A stretch of 15,889 bases of DNA from CAYLMM01 sp964384825 (GTDB lineage Bacteria; Krumholzibacteriota; Krumholzibacteriia; LZORAL124-64-63): assembly GCA_964384825.1 (NCBI GenBank), contig CAYLMM010000058.1, positions 1 through 15,889 on the forward strand, written 5' to 3'. Shown in pieces: positions 1 through 5,876 of this stretch. A program made the position numbers and the translations under genes. The notes beneath the pieces were generated by a model. That model was not told where the DNA came from, did no database searches, and worked only from the letters and a program-made list of their open reading frames with translations. Positions within the stretch are counted from its first letter, which is position 1, and the number at the start of each line of letters is the position of its first letter.

Positions 1-136
1 CGCCCATCGGATTCGATGCGGCGGAGTTCTGGTGGAGGATCCTCAGATTCAGCTGCTCCGGCCACCAGTCGTAGTTCGACCGGCCGCCCGCCGCCGTGTG
101 CCGGTGCGTCACCGGACATCTGCCCTTGTCGTTCAT
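1..136 (-). CDS. katG: Catalase-peroxidase KatG, N-terminal fragment (runs off left edge)
   Basis: Reading the minus strand from an ATG at 136 gives 45 codons that stay open to the window edge. The product begins M-N-D-K-G-R-C-P-V-T-H and contains N-Y-D-W-W-P-E-Q-L-N-L and I-L-H-Q-N-S, then S-N-P-M-G. This is the characteristic N terminus of bacterial KatG (G-K-C-P-x, D-W-W-P-x-Q-L, L-x-Q-x-S, P-x-G). KatG is a cytoplasmic bifunctional haem enzyme that breaks down hydrogen peroxide. A strong Shine-Dalgarno sequence (GGGGAGGAG) sits just upstream of the ATG. The catalytic residues lie outside the window. The ORF is too short to appear in a length-filtered gene call. I am confident in the family; intactness of the gene cannot be judged. 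Confidence 0.88.
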   Translation of the reverse strand, partial: MNDKGRCPVTHRHTAAGGRSNYDWWPEQLNLRILHQNSAASNPMG

Positions 137-267
137 TTCATTCTCCTCCCCGTTGCCGGAGCCCCTCATCGCGACGAACCCGTTCGAATCGCGCCGTCCT
201 CCGTTCGACTTCACTTTTGCCCGCTCAGGCCAAGCCCTCCCGATGGCAATGTATTCCCGTCCGAAAG

Positions 268-281
268 GTATACATTATACG
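268..281 (-). promoter_or_regulatory. Palindrome with -10-like core upstream of katG (possible peroxide/metal-responsive operator)
   Basis: On the minus strand this AT-rich island in GC-rich DNA reads GTATA-ATG-TATAC. It is a 5-3-5 inverted repeat that contains a perfect TATAAT. It lies about 130 bases upstream of the katG start. A TTGACG lies just upstream, but only 11 bases from TATAAT; it is 18 bases from the alternative TATACC. katG genes are often controlled by Fur/PerR or OxyR. The resemblance to a PerR/Fur-like box is only in AT-rich symmetry, so both the promoter and the operator are tentative. Confidence 0.35.
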
Positions 282-296
282 AAGGATGTACGTCAA

Positions 297-337
297 AGGG
301 TGGCGGACGGGCGGCGACCCCATCGCCACCGCCCGCC
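297..337 (-). terminator. Probable terminator hairpin after the flavoprotein gene
   Basis: The arms 302-317 and 323-337 are near-complementary GC-rich sequences around a 5-base loop, with one bulge and wobble pairs. On the minus strand the hairpin is followed by ACCCTTTG, which is only a weak T stretch. It starts about 40 bases after the flavoprotein stop and sits between that gene and katG, where an operon end is expected. Confidence 0.45.
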
Positions 338-379
338 CCCGATGCTCGGCAGCCCGCTCCTCGCGCCGGCCGCCCCCTG

Positions 380-2137
380 TCAGGAAGGCCAGCTGTCGAA
401 GGCCTGCTTTTCCAGTTTCATGGCGCCGTCGGCTCCCCGGCGGATGTTGATCCACGCCCGCCAGTTGTCATCGTCGACCTTCGGATAGTCCAGTCGGTAA
501 TGGCTGCAGCGGCTCTCCTTGCGCAGCAGCGATGCCCTGAGCTTCATCTCGGCGTTGACGATCATGTTGGCGGTCTCGTGCGCGAGGCGCAGCTCGTGCA
601 TGTCGGCGGCCCGCAGCATCGGGACATGGTGATCCCGCAGTTCCTCGACATAGGCCAGGGCCGCCCGCAGGATGCTCTCCTTCTTGATGTAGAGCACGAA
701 ATTGGGAATCATGACGCCCTGGAGCGTCCGGGTCACCCACCCCGGGCCGTACCCCGCATCGCGCTTCAGGGGAGCCAGGATCTCGCCGCCGATCCTGTCG
801 ATCTCGGCCTGCGGGATTTCCGGCATGCGGAGGTCCCGGCAATACTCCGCCGCGGCTTCCGCGGCGACGGCGCCCTGCACGGCCGACCCCGCCAGCGAGG
901 AGCCGACCTGGGTGTAGATCGCGCCGGCCATGTAGGAGCCCAGGGCGTCCCCGGCCGCGTAGAGGCCGGGAATGTTCGACTCGCAACGGTCGTTGATCGG
1001 CACCAGCCCTTCCGACTTGTGGATCGACAGGCCGGCCGAGGCTCCGCCCATCACATCGCCGCCGAATCCGGGCGGGCCTCCCTCGCCGTCCTTGCCGCCG
1101 GGAGGAGGGCCGCCCCGGCCGCCGTCCCCTCCCGGGGGCGGACCGTCCGGACGCCCGCTGCGCTGGAATTCCTCCGGCGTGTAGGGACCGCCGTCGATCT
1201 GATCGCCGCCGCCCGAACCGGGAGGTCCCATCGAGACGGGATTGCCGCTCCGGTAGGCGATGTAGTTGACGTCGACCCCCAGATCGTGATGAACCTCCGG
1301 GCCGGTCGTGCCCGGCTTCTGCACGAGCACGTGCCGCCAGCCGTCGTAGCAGGCGGCCGGATTGTCCGCCCGGCCGCCGTGGCCGTCGTTCCACTCCTTG
1401 CCCGTCACCTTGGCGCCGATCGCGTAGGCCATGACCGTGCCGTCGTGGGTCAGATCGCAGATGGGGAATCCATTGGGCTTGAAGCCCCCCGCACCGGTGC
1501 AGAGGATCACGCTCCTGGCCCGGAAGAACAGGACCTTCCGCTCGTCCAGGCTGAATCCGGCCGCGCCGGCGATGCGCCCGTCCTCCTTGATCAGATGCGT
1601 GACCATGATGCGTTCCATGACCGCGATGTTCCGCTCCGCGATCGGCCTGCTGAACGAATCGTGATAGAGAGGCGACTCGAAGAATCCCCATCCCCGCAGC
1701 TCCTCGACCCGCTCCTTGGAATGCTCCACCATCTGCCGGGTGTAGACCGGGTTGTTGGTGCCCAGGGCCGAACGCGAGATCTTCGCCAACAGCTCGTCGA
1801 TGCTCATATTCGCGGTGGCGGAGTCGTAGCTGAAGATGCCGCGGGCGAAGGGCGTCTGCCCCGAGGTTCCCAGCCGGCCCTTGGAGACCATCAGCACCCG
1901 GGCGCCTGCGTCGTGGGCCTTGACCGCGGCGAACAGTCCGGCGATCCCGCCGCCCAGGACCAGGACGTCCGCCTCGCGATCCCCGAGCTCGACATCGCCG
2001 GCCGCGGCCGCGGACGGGTTGGCAGCCCAGCCGTCGGCCAGTCCCATCGATGCCATGGCGGCCAGCCCCGCCGCGCCGCCGGCCAGGGCGAGGAATTCCC
2101 GTCTCGAGACTCCGCCGCGGTCTCTCGCGTCACTCAT
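380..2137 (-). CDS. Tat-exported FAD-dependent oxidoreductase of the fumarate reductase/AprA flavoprotein superfamily
   Basis: A 585-residue protein. Residues 11-16 are S-R-R-E-F-L, a twin-arginine motif followed by a hydrophobic Ala/Gly stretch, so export to the periplasm by Tat is likely. The FAD-binding Rossmann motif is L-G-G-G-I-A-G-L near residues 61-68. A second FAD-contact region (G-L-Y-A-A-G-D) lies near 391-397, followed by a Gly/Ala-rich helix. The C-terminal helical region (about 440-580) fits the succinate dehydrogenase/fumarate reductase/adenylylsulfate reductase flavoprotein family. The substrate cannot be read from the sequence. Residues about 303-361 are a Gly/Pro-rich insertion unusual for this family. 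The start overlaps the upstream cytochrome gene by 8 bases (ATGAGTGA), which indicates translational coupling. With the ferredoxin and membrane cytochrome it probably forms an electron-transfer unit. The direction of electron flow is inferred. Confidence 0.85.
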   Translation of the reverse strand: MSDARDRGGVSRREFLALAGGAAGLAAMASMGLADGWAANPSAAAAGDVELGDREADVLVLGGGIAGLFAAVKAHDAGARVLMVSKGRLGTSGQTPFARGIFSYDSATANMSIDELLAKISRSALGTNNPVYTRQMVEHSKERVEELRGWGFFESPLYHDSFSRPIAERNIAVMERIMVTHLIKEDGRIAGAAGFSLDERKVLFFRARSVILCTGAGGFKPNGFPICDLTHDGTVMAYAIGAKVTGKEWNDGHGGRADNPAACYDGWRHVLVQKPGTTGPEVHHDLGVDVNYIAYRSGNPVSMGPPGSGGGDQIDGGPYTPEEFQRSGRPDGPPPGGDGGRGGPPPGGKDGEGGPPGFGGDVMGGASAGLSIHKSEGLVPINDRCESNIPGLYAAGDALGSYMAGAIYTQVGSSLAGSAVQGAVAAEAAAEYCRDLRMPEIPQAEIDRIGGEILAPLKRDAGYGPGWVTRTLQGVMIPNFVLYIKKESILRAALAYVEELRDHHVPMLRAADMHELRLAHETANMIVNAEMKLRASLLRKESRCSHYRLDYPKVDDDNWRAWINIRRGADGAMKLEKQAFDSWPS

Positions 2138-2774
2138 CGGTCTTCTCCTTCGGATGCGGCCCGGGGAAATGGCTCTTGAGAAGAAGAACCATTCCGGCGG
2201 CCGCGAAAACGATCAACATGGCCGACATGGCCGTATCGGTATGCCGCCCCAGGTCCACGGCGTGCCAGGTCGCCAGGATGACGAACAATCCCGACAGCGC
2301 TCCATGGAAGATCCGCCAGGTCTTCGGGCGCATCGGCAAACTGCCGCGGACCAGCGAGGTGACGCCCAGGATCAGCATCAGACACCAGGCCGCCATCCCC
2401 AGCAGAACGCCGGCGCTGTCGAACTCGGTGACCAGAACGGCCAGCGCGTCCAGGGGTTCGATGCCGGCTTCGAAACGGCGCGGCAGCACGATCATCAACG
2501 GGTGGACCAGCAGCACCGCCACGACGGCGTAACCGATGATCTTGTGGTACCGGACGACGCGGGCCGCACCGAGAGCCCTTACGGCGTCCCCGTTGATCCT
2601 GGCGAGAGGGAACTGCCCGAGCGTCAAGCTGAAAGTCACCAGCGTCAGGACGGACAGGCTTTCCTTCAGCAGGGTCCGTCGCGGAAAATCCCCCATCGCC
2701 CAGAGAAGCAGCGGCAGGCCGATGAATATCATCACTGCGGGAACGAGATGGATCCGAGCATCATGCGTCTTCAT
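2130..2774 (-). CDS. Ferric-reductase-like transmembrane di-heme cytochrome b
   Basis: A 214-residue integral membrane protein with about five to six hydrophobic segments. Four histidines, H77, H91, H157 and H171, form two pairs each separated by 13 residues. This H-x13-H spacing is the bis-heme signature of the ferric reductase/NADPH oxidase/YedZ (MsrQ) transmembrane domain. No FAD- or NAD-binding domain is fused, so it needs separate redox partners. The neighbouring genes supply them: a soluble 2x[4Fe-4S] ferredoxin 3 bases upstream and an exported flavoprotein overlapping by 8 bases downstream. The likely role is to carry electrons across the inner membrane between the two. MsrQ-type partners of MsrP are a known alternative for this fold, but no molybdopterin protein is present here. 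Confidence 0.82.
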   Translation of the reverse strand: MKTHDARIHLVPAVMIFIGLPLLLWAMGDFPRRTLLKESLSVLTLVTFSLTLGQFPLARINGDAVRALGAARVVRYHKIIGYAVVAVLLVHPLMIVLPRRFEAGIEPLDALAVLVTEFDSAGVLLGMAAWCLMLILGVTSLVRGSLPMRPKTWRIFHGALSGLFVILATWHAVDLGRHTDTAMSAMLIVFAAAGMVLLLKSHFPGPHPKEKTDE

Positions 2775-2777
2775 CGC

Positions 2778-2993
2778 CTACCCCCAAGAGACGGAAACGG
2801 GGATGGATTTGTCGGGCGAGATCGTGATCGCATCGACCGGACAGTAGAGGCTGCACAGATGGCAGATCTGGCAGTCCGCCGGATAGGCGATGACCGCTTT
2901 CCCGGTCCTGTAGTCGAGACGGATCACATCGGTGGGACAGGTCTTGACGCATGTTCCGCAGCCGATGCAGCCGCCGATCCGCGAGATCACCAT
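2778..2993 (-). CDS. Small 2x[4Fe-4S] ferredoxin
   Basis: A 71-residue protein with two complete cluster motifs: C9-x2-C12-x2-C15-x3-C19-P and C41-x2-C44-x2-C47-x3-C51-P. This is a bacterial-type dicluster ferredoxin, close in layout to the AprB/ferredoxin domains found beside AprA-like flavoproteins. It has no signal peptide, so it is expected in the cytoplasm. The Shine-Dalgarno sequence AGAGGAAA lies upstream of the ATG. Three bases separate its stop from the membrane cytochrome start, which supports a single operon. It probably donates or accepts electrons at the cytoplasmic face of the cytochrome. Confidence 0.92.
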   Translation of the reverse strand: MVISRIGGCIGCGTCVKTCPTDVIRLDYRTGKAVIAYPADCQICHLCSLYCPVDAITISPDKSIPVSVSWG

Positions 2994-3006
2994 TGGTATT
3001 TCCTCT

Positions 3007-3132
3007 CTATCCGTTGGAAGAAGCTTCGGTGTGCTTGCCCAACAGAATCCCCGACATGGGGATTCCTTTCGGTAAATATTCGTCGGGAGGTACCGGATCG
3101 CGGGCTATCCCCGGAATGAATGTCCGAGACAC
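3007..3132 (-). CDS. Uncertain small ORF (41 codons) just upstream of the ferredoxin
   Basis: This frame is open from the end of the HlyD gene to a TAG at 3007-3009, 13 bases before the ferredoxin start. From a GTG at 3132 it gives 41 residues, including P-P-D-E-Y-L-P-K-G-I-P-M-S-G-I-L-L-G, which looks protein-like and not repetitive. The GTG has no good ribosome site. An internal ATG at 3057 (16 residues) has AAAGGA at suitable spacing. Third positions are less GC-rich than in the neighbouring genes. It could be a small operon-leading protein, a leader peptide, a gene remnant or chance. I do not recognise it. Confidence 0.28.
   Translation of the reverse strand: MSRTFIPGIARDPVPPDEYLPKGIPMSGILLGKHTEASSNG
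3045..3065 (-). other. Perfect 8-bp stem, 5-base loop hairpin between HlyD and ferredoxin genes
   Basis: GAATCCCC and GGGGATTC flank the loop ATGTC on the minus strand. The stem is perfect and GC-rich at its top. No T tract follows, so it is not a canonical intrinsic terminator. It lies about 90 bases after the HlyD stop and about 50 bases before the ferredoxin start. It could end the CotH cluster transcript or act in the leader of the ferredoxin operon. An in-frame ATG of the uncertain small ORF lies in the loop. Confidence 0.5.
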
Positions 3133-3154
3133 GGATCGAAGCGCCCGGGATTGC

Positions 3155-4324
3155 TCAGAAGGAGACCTCGAACCGCTCCCCCGGCATCGCTTTCAGAGAA
3201 TCGGGCAGGGAGATCCGGACGGCGAGACCCCAGCCGGGCACGGCGGCGGCGGGATCGAGCCGCAGCGGCAAGCGCTCGACGCTCGCGCCCACCGAGGCCA
3301 CGGCGCCGGCCAAGCCCGGTCCGGCGGTCCCGGCGCGCCGCAAGGCGACCTCGTCGCCGGCCACGATGTCCGCCGCGGCGCGGATCCTGGTTTCCGGCAG
3401 GTAGGCCACCACGGCGCCGGAGCGCGGTTCGACGATCGAGGCCACCGGTTCGCCGGCGGCCACGACCTCTCCGTCGCGGTGGAAGATCGCCGCCAAAGCG
3501 CCGGCGGCCGGAGCGCGCAGGACCAGCCGCCCGATCGCCAGCTGCACCTTCTCGATCCGGACCTCCTGGACGGTCATGGCGCTCTCCAGTGGCCGCAACA
3601 GCACCTCCGCCTCCGGGATCTCGGCGAGGTAGCGGGCCTCGTATTCCCGGTACCGCGCTTCGGCCTTCGTCTTCGCCTCGCGCAGGGCGGCGACGGCGAC
3701 TTCCCCGCCGGCGACCGATTCGCGCAACGTTTCGAAGGCGTAGCGGTCGTCGTCGAGGGTCGCCCGGGAGGTCAGATCACCTTCGGTCAGCGCCCGCGTC
3801 CTGCCGAGGGTCGTCTCCAGGCCCTGCAGTTCGATACGGTCTGCGGCCAGTGAGGCCGCGGCCTGCAGGTAGTCGATGCGCGCGTTCTCGGCGTCACGGG
3901 CGAAACGCCGCAGGTTTGTCTGCTGCTCGACCTGCTGGCCGGACGCGTCCAGGTCCCACATGGCCCCCTCGCGTTCCAGTTCGCAGGCCAGGCGATCCAG
4001 TTCGGCCCTCGCCTCGCGCAGGTCCAGCATCAGATCTTCGCCCGCGAAGGAGGCGATGACCTGGCCGCGGACGACGTTCTGGTTGATGTCGACGGCGAGG
4101 GTTTCCAGACGTCCGGCGGTCTCGCCGGCGACATCGTAACGGGTCTCGACGGCGAATCCGGTCACGGCCGCGCCATGGCGGCGGTGCTGGAACAGCATCA
4201 CCGTCACGATCAGGACCGCCGCCCACACCAGCAGGGAAGAATGCCGCCGCAGCCGCCGGAGCAGGCGTTCGCGATTCGATTCGGAAAACGGCAGCGAGCC
4301 GCCGGGCGAGGATTGCTTGCTCAC
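3155..4324 (-). CDS. HlyD/AcrA-type membrane fusion (periplasmic adaptor) protein
   Basis: A 389-residue protein starting at a GTG that overlaps the DUF4956 stop as GTGA. The open frame extends further upstream, but that part (Arg/Pro-rich) is a shadow of the previous gene. There is a basic cytoplasmic N terminus, then one membrane helix at about 31-45. The first half of a lipoyl-like domain is at about 60-95, with V-x-A-G-E-T-A-G-R-L-x-x-L at 65-76. A long helical, coiled-coil hairpin spans about 98-265. The second lipoyl half is at about 266-300 (L-R-A-P-A-A-G), followed by a beta-barrel region. This is the layout of adaptors that link inner-membrane pumps to outer-membrane channels. No ABC/RND pump or TolC is adjacent. 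Its partner here may be the DUF4956 protein, which is inference. Confidence 0.85.
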   Translation of the reverse strand: MSKQSSPGGSLPFSESNRERLLRRLRRHSSLLVWAAVLIVTVMLFQHRRHGAAVTGFAVETRYDVAGETAGRLETLAVDINQNVVRGQVIASFAGEDLMLDLREARAELDRLACELEREGAMWDLDASGQQVEQQTNLRRFARDAENARIDYLQAAASLAADRIELQGLETTLGRTRALTEGDLTSRATLDDDRYAFETLRESVAGGEVAVAALREAKTKAEARYREYEARYLAEIPEAEVLLRPLESAMTVQEVRIEKVQLAIGRLVLRAPAAGALAAIFHRDGEVVAAGEPVASIVEPRSGAVVAYLPETRIRAAADIVAGDEVALRRAGTAGPGLAGAVASVGASVERLPLRLDPAAAVPGWGLAVRISLPDSLKAMPGERFEVSF

Positions 4325-5013
4325 GGGGTCACCTCCGCATCCTGCATCAGCAACGAAAGGTTGCTGACCCCGGGGCGGCCCTCGATCTCGGCCACCATCC
4401 CGGGGCAGTGACGGCTGTCGATCATCCGGATCTGGAACGCGAGTTCCATCGAACCGTCCTCTTCGGTCTCGCGCAGGTGCAACAGCCTGAACCCGTCGCA
4501 ATAGCGATCGAGGATTCCGCGGATGGCCGGCTGTTGGCCGCTTCCCGCCGGCAACCGCAGCCGCAGCAATCCGTCGTGATCCAGACGGCTGCCGAAACCG
4601 CTGCGCGCCAGGTAGGAGATGGCGGCGCAGATCACCACCGTGCCGCAGACCGCGGCGGTCAGGTTGCCGGTGCCGGTGGCGATGCCGACGGCCACGGCCA
4701 GGAACAGGAACACCGTGTCGCCGGCGTCCTTGACCGGGGTGCGGAAACGGATCAGGGCCAGGGCGCCGAACAGCCCGAAGGCGCGGGCGAGGTTGCTGCC
4801 GACCACGAGCATCACCAGGGTCACGATCAACGCCAGGGCGACGAGCGCGCGGGCCAGCGAGCCCGCGTACGAGACGCCGCGGTGGGTCCAGACGTAGACC
4901 CAGGCCACGATCTGGCCCAGCAGGAAAGCGGTCAGCAGGGAGATCAGGATCGTGTCCACGCTCAAGGCGCTGAATTCGTCGGAGAATTCGAGCAATCTGT
5001 CCAGCGCTTCCAT
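4321..5013 (-). CDS. DUF4956 family membrane protein
   Basis: A 230-residue protein starting at the ATG at 5013, where the upstream stop and this start share one base (TGATG). A longer open frame upstream is a shadow of the VTC gene. It has about four hydrophobic segments between residues 20 and 136. A conserved-looking loop, G-A-L-A-L-I-R-F-R-T-P-V-K-D, lies at about 83-96. A soluble C-terminal domain of about 90 residues (140-230) is probably cytoplasmic. DUF4956 proteins are known mainly by their neighbours, VTC-domain and CotH-family proteins, and have no settled function. By analogy with the yeast VTC complex, where the catalytic domain sits on a membrane channel, this could be the membrane partner of the VTC protein. 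That role is my inference. Confidence 0.85.
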   Translation of the reverse strand: MEALDRLLEFSDEFSALSVDTILISLLTAFLLGQIVAWVYVWTHRGVSYAGSLARALVALALIVTLVMLVVGSNLARAFGLFGALALIRFRTPVKDAGDTVFLFLAVAVGIATGTGNLTAAVCGTVVICAAISYLARSGFGSRLDHDGLLRLRLPAGSGQQPAIRGILDRYCDGFRLLHLRETEEDGSMELAFQIRMIDSRHCPGMVAEIEGRPGVSNLSLLMQDAEVTP

Positions 5014-5822
5014 CACGATGCTCCCTTCATGGTGCGCGGCACGGACCAGGCGTCGATCGGCGAAAGAACCTCGGGATCCAGACCCCGGCACACGGACCGG
5101 CAGTACTTCGAATAGGACCGCCGCTGGAGTTCGAAGCGCCGTACTAGCCGGGCCATCCAACTGGGATATGAGTTGTCGAACTTCAGCTCGAGGACTACGC
5201 GCCGCTCCTCGACCGAGCGCCAGCGTCCGAAATCGTCGGAGAAATCCGGATCGCCGCGCATCTCGTCGGCCGGAGCGCAGACCAGGCGGCGATCCATGGT
5301 CACGCGCACGCCCGGATGGTAGGCGCCGACGTAGGCCTCGCGCCGGTAACGCACCCAGACCGCGGGCCGGGCCATCCAGCGGTCCATGTGGCCGGTGAAC
5401 TCCTCGTAGCAGGCCCTCTGGTCCCCGCGCAGGCCGGAAACGTCGGGGCAGCCGCCGGCCAGGATCACCGCGATCGCCGCGCGGGGCAGCCGGGCCCGGC
5501 CCTTCAGAACGAGGCGGTCACGCCGCCGCTTGATTTCCAGGAACGCGGAATCGACCTCGTGGTAGTACCGGATGCGCAGCTTCACGCGCCGGCACAATCC
5601 CTCCTGGCTCTCCCAGAACAGCTTCAGGTCGGGAGCGTCGAGATAGAGGCTGGCGATGTCGTAGGCCCCGTCCGGCGATCCGGCCGTGTGGGGATCGGGG
5701 TCCACGAACGGCCGCATGGAGGCGCGGACCTTGGCGGCCAGATCCTCGGTGATCACGTACTTGCATTCGTGGCGGCGGAACTGGCTCACGCCGGACCGGG
5801 TGTATGATTGCATCGCTGCCAT
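5013..5822 (-). CDS. VTC-domain (polyphosphate polymerase/triphosphate-tunnel fold) protein
   Basis: A 269-residue soluble protein. The order of charged motifs matches the VTC/CYTH-like tunnel fold: R-R-H-E-C-K-Y-V (16-23), Y-L-D-A-P (60-64), K-L-R-I-R-Y-Y (81-87), E-I-K-R-R (97-101), V-R-Y-R-R-E-A-Y (157-164), V-T-M-D-R (174-178), L-E-L-K-F-D (211-216), and a closing S-K-Y-C (238-241). In eukaryotic VTC4 such basic residues line a tunnel that makes polyphosphate from ATP. Bacterial members are mostly untested. No SPX or membrane domain is attached; the membrane part appears to be the next gene. A second in-frame ATG lies three codons in, and both starts have weak ribosome sites. The start is 54 bases from the CotH stop. 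Confidence 0.86.
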   Translation of the reverse strand: MAAMQSYTRSGVSQFRRHECKYVITEDLAAKVRASMRPFVDPDPHTAGSPDGAYDIASLYLDAPDLKLFWESQEGLCRRVKLRIRYYHEVDSAFLEIKRRRDRLVLKGRARLPRAAIAVILAGGCPDVSGLRGDQRACYEEFTGHMDRWMARPAVWVRYRREAYVGAYHPGVRVTMDRRLVCAPADEMRGDPDFSDDFGRWRSVEERRVVLELKFDNSYPSWMARLVRRFELQRRSYSKYCRSVCRGLDPEVLSPIDAWSVPRTMKGAS

Positions 5823-5876
5823 CGGACTTTCCGTTTCCCGGGGTGTGTTCTGATCGATCCCTCGTTCCCATGCCGT

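Noticed and set aside
32..2179. Plus-strand open frame of 715 codons antisense to the flavoprotein gene
   Set aside because: It is a shadow of the minus-strand gene in GC-rich DNA. The minus strand has a Tat signal, FAD motifs and operon spacing, while the plus frame shows only Arg/Pro/Gly/Asp-rich composition and no domain.
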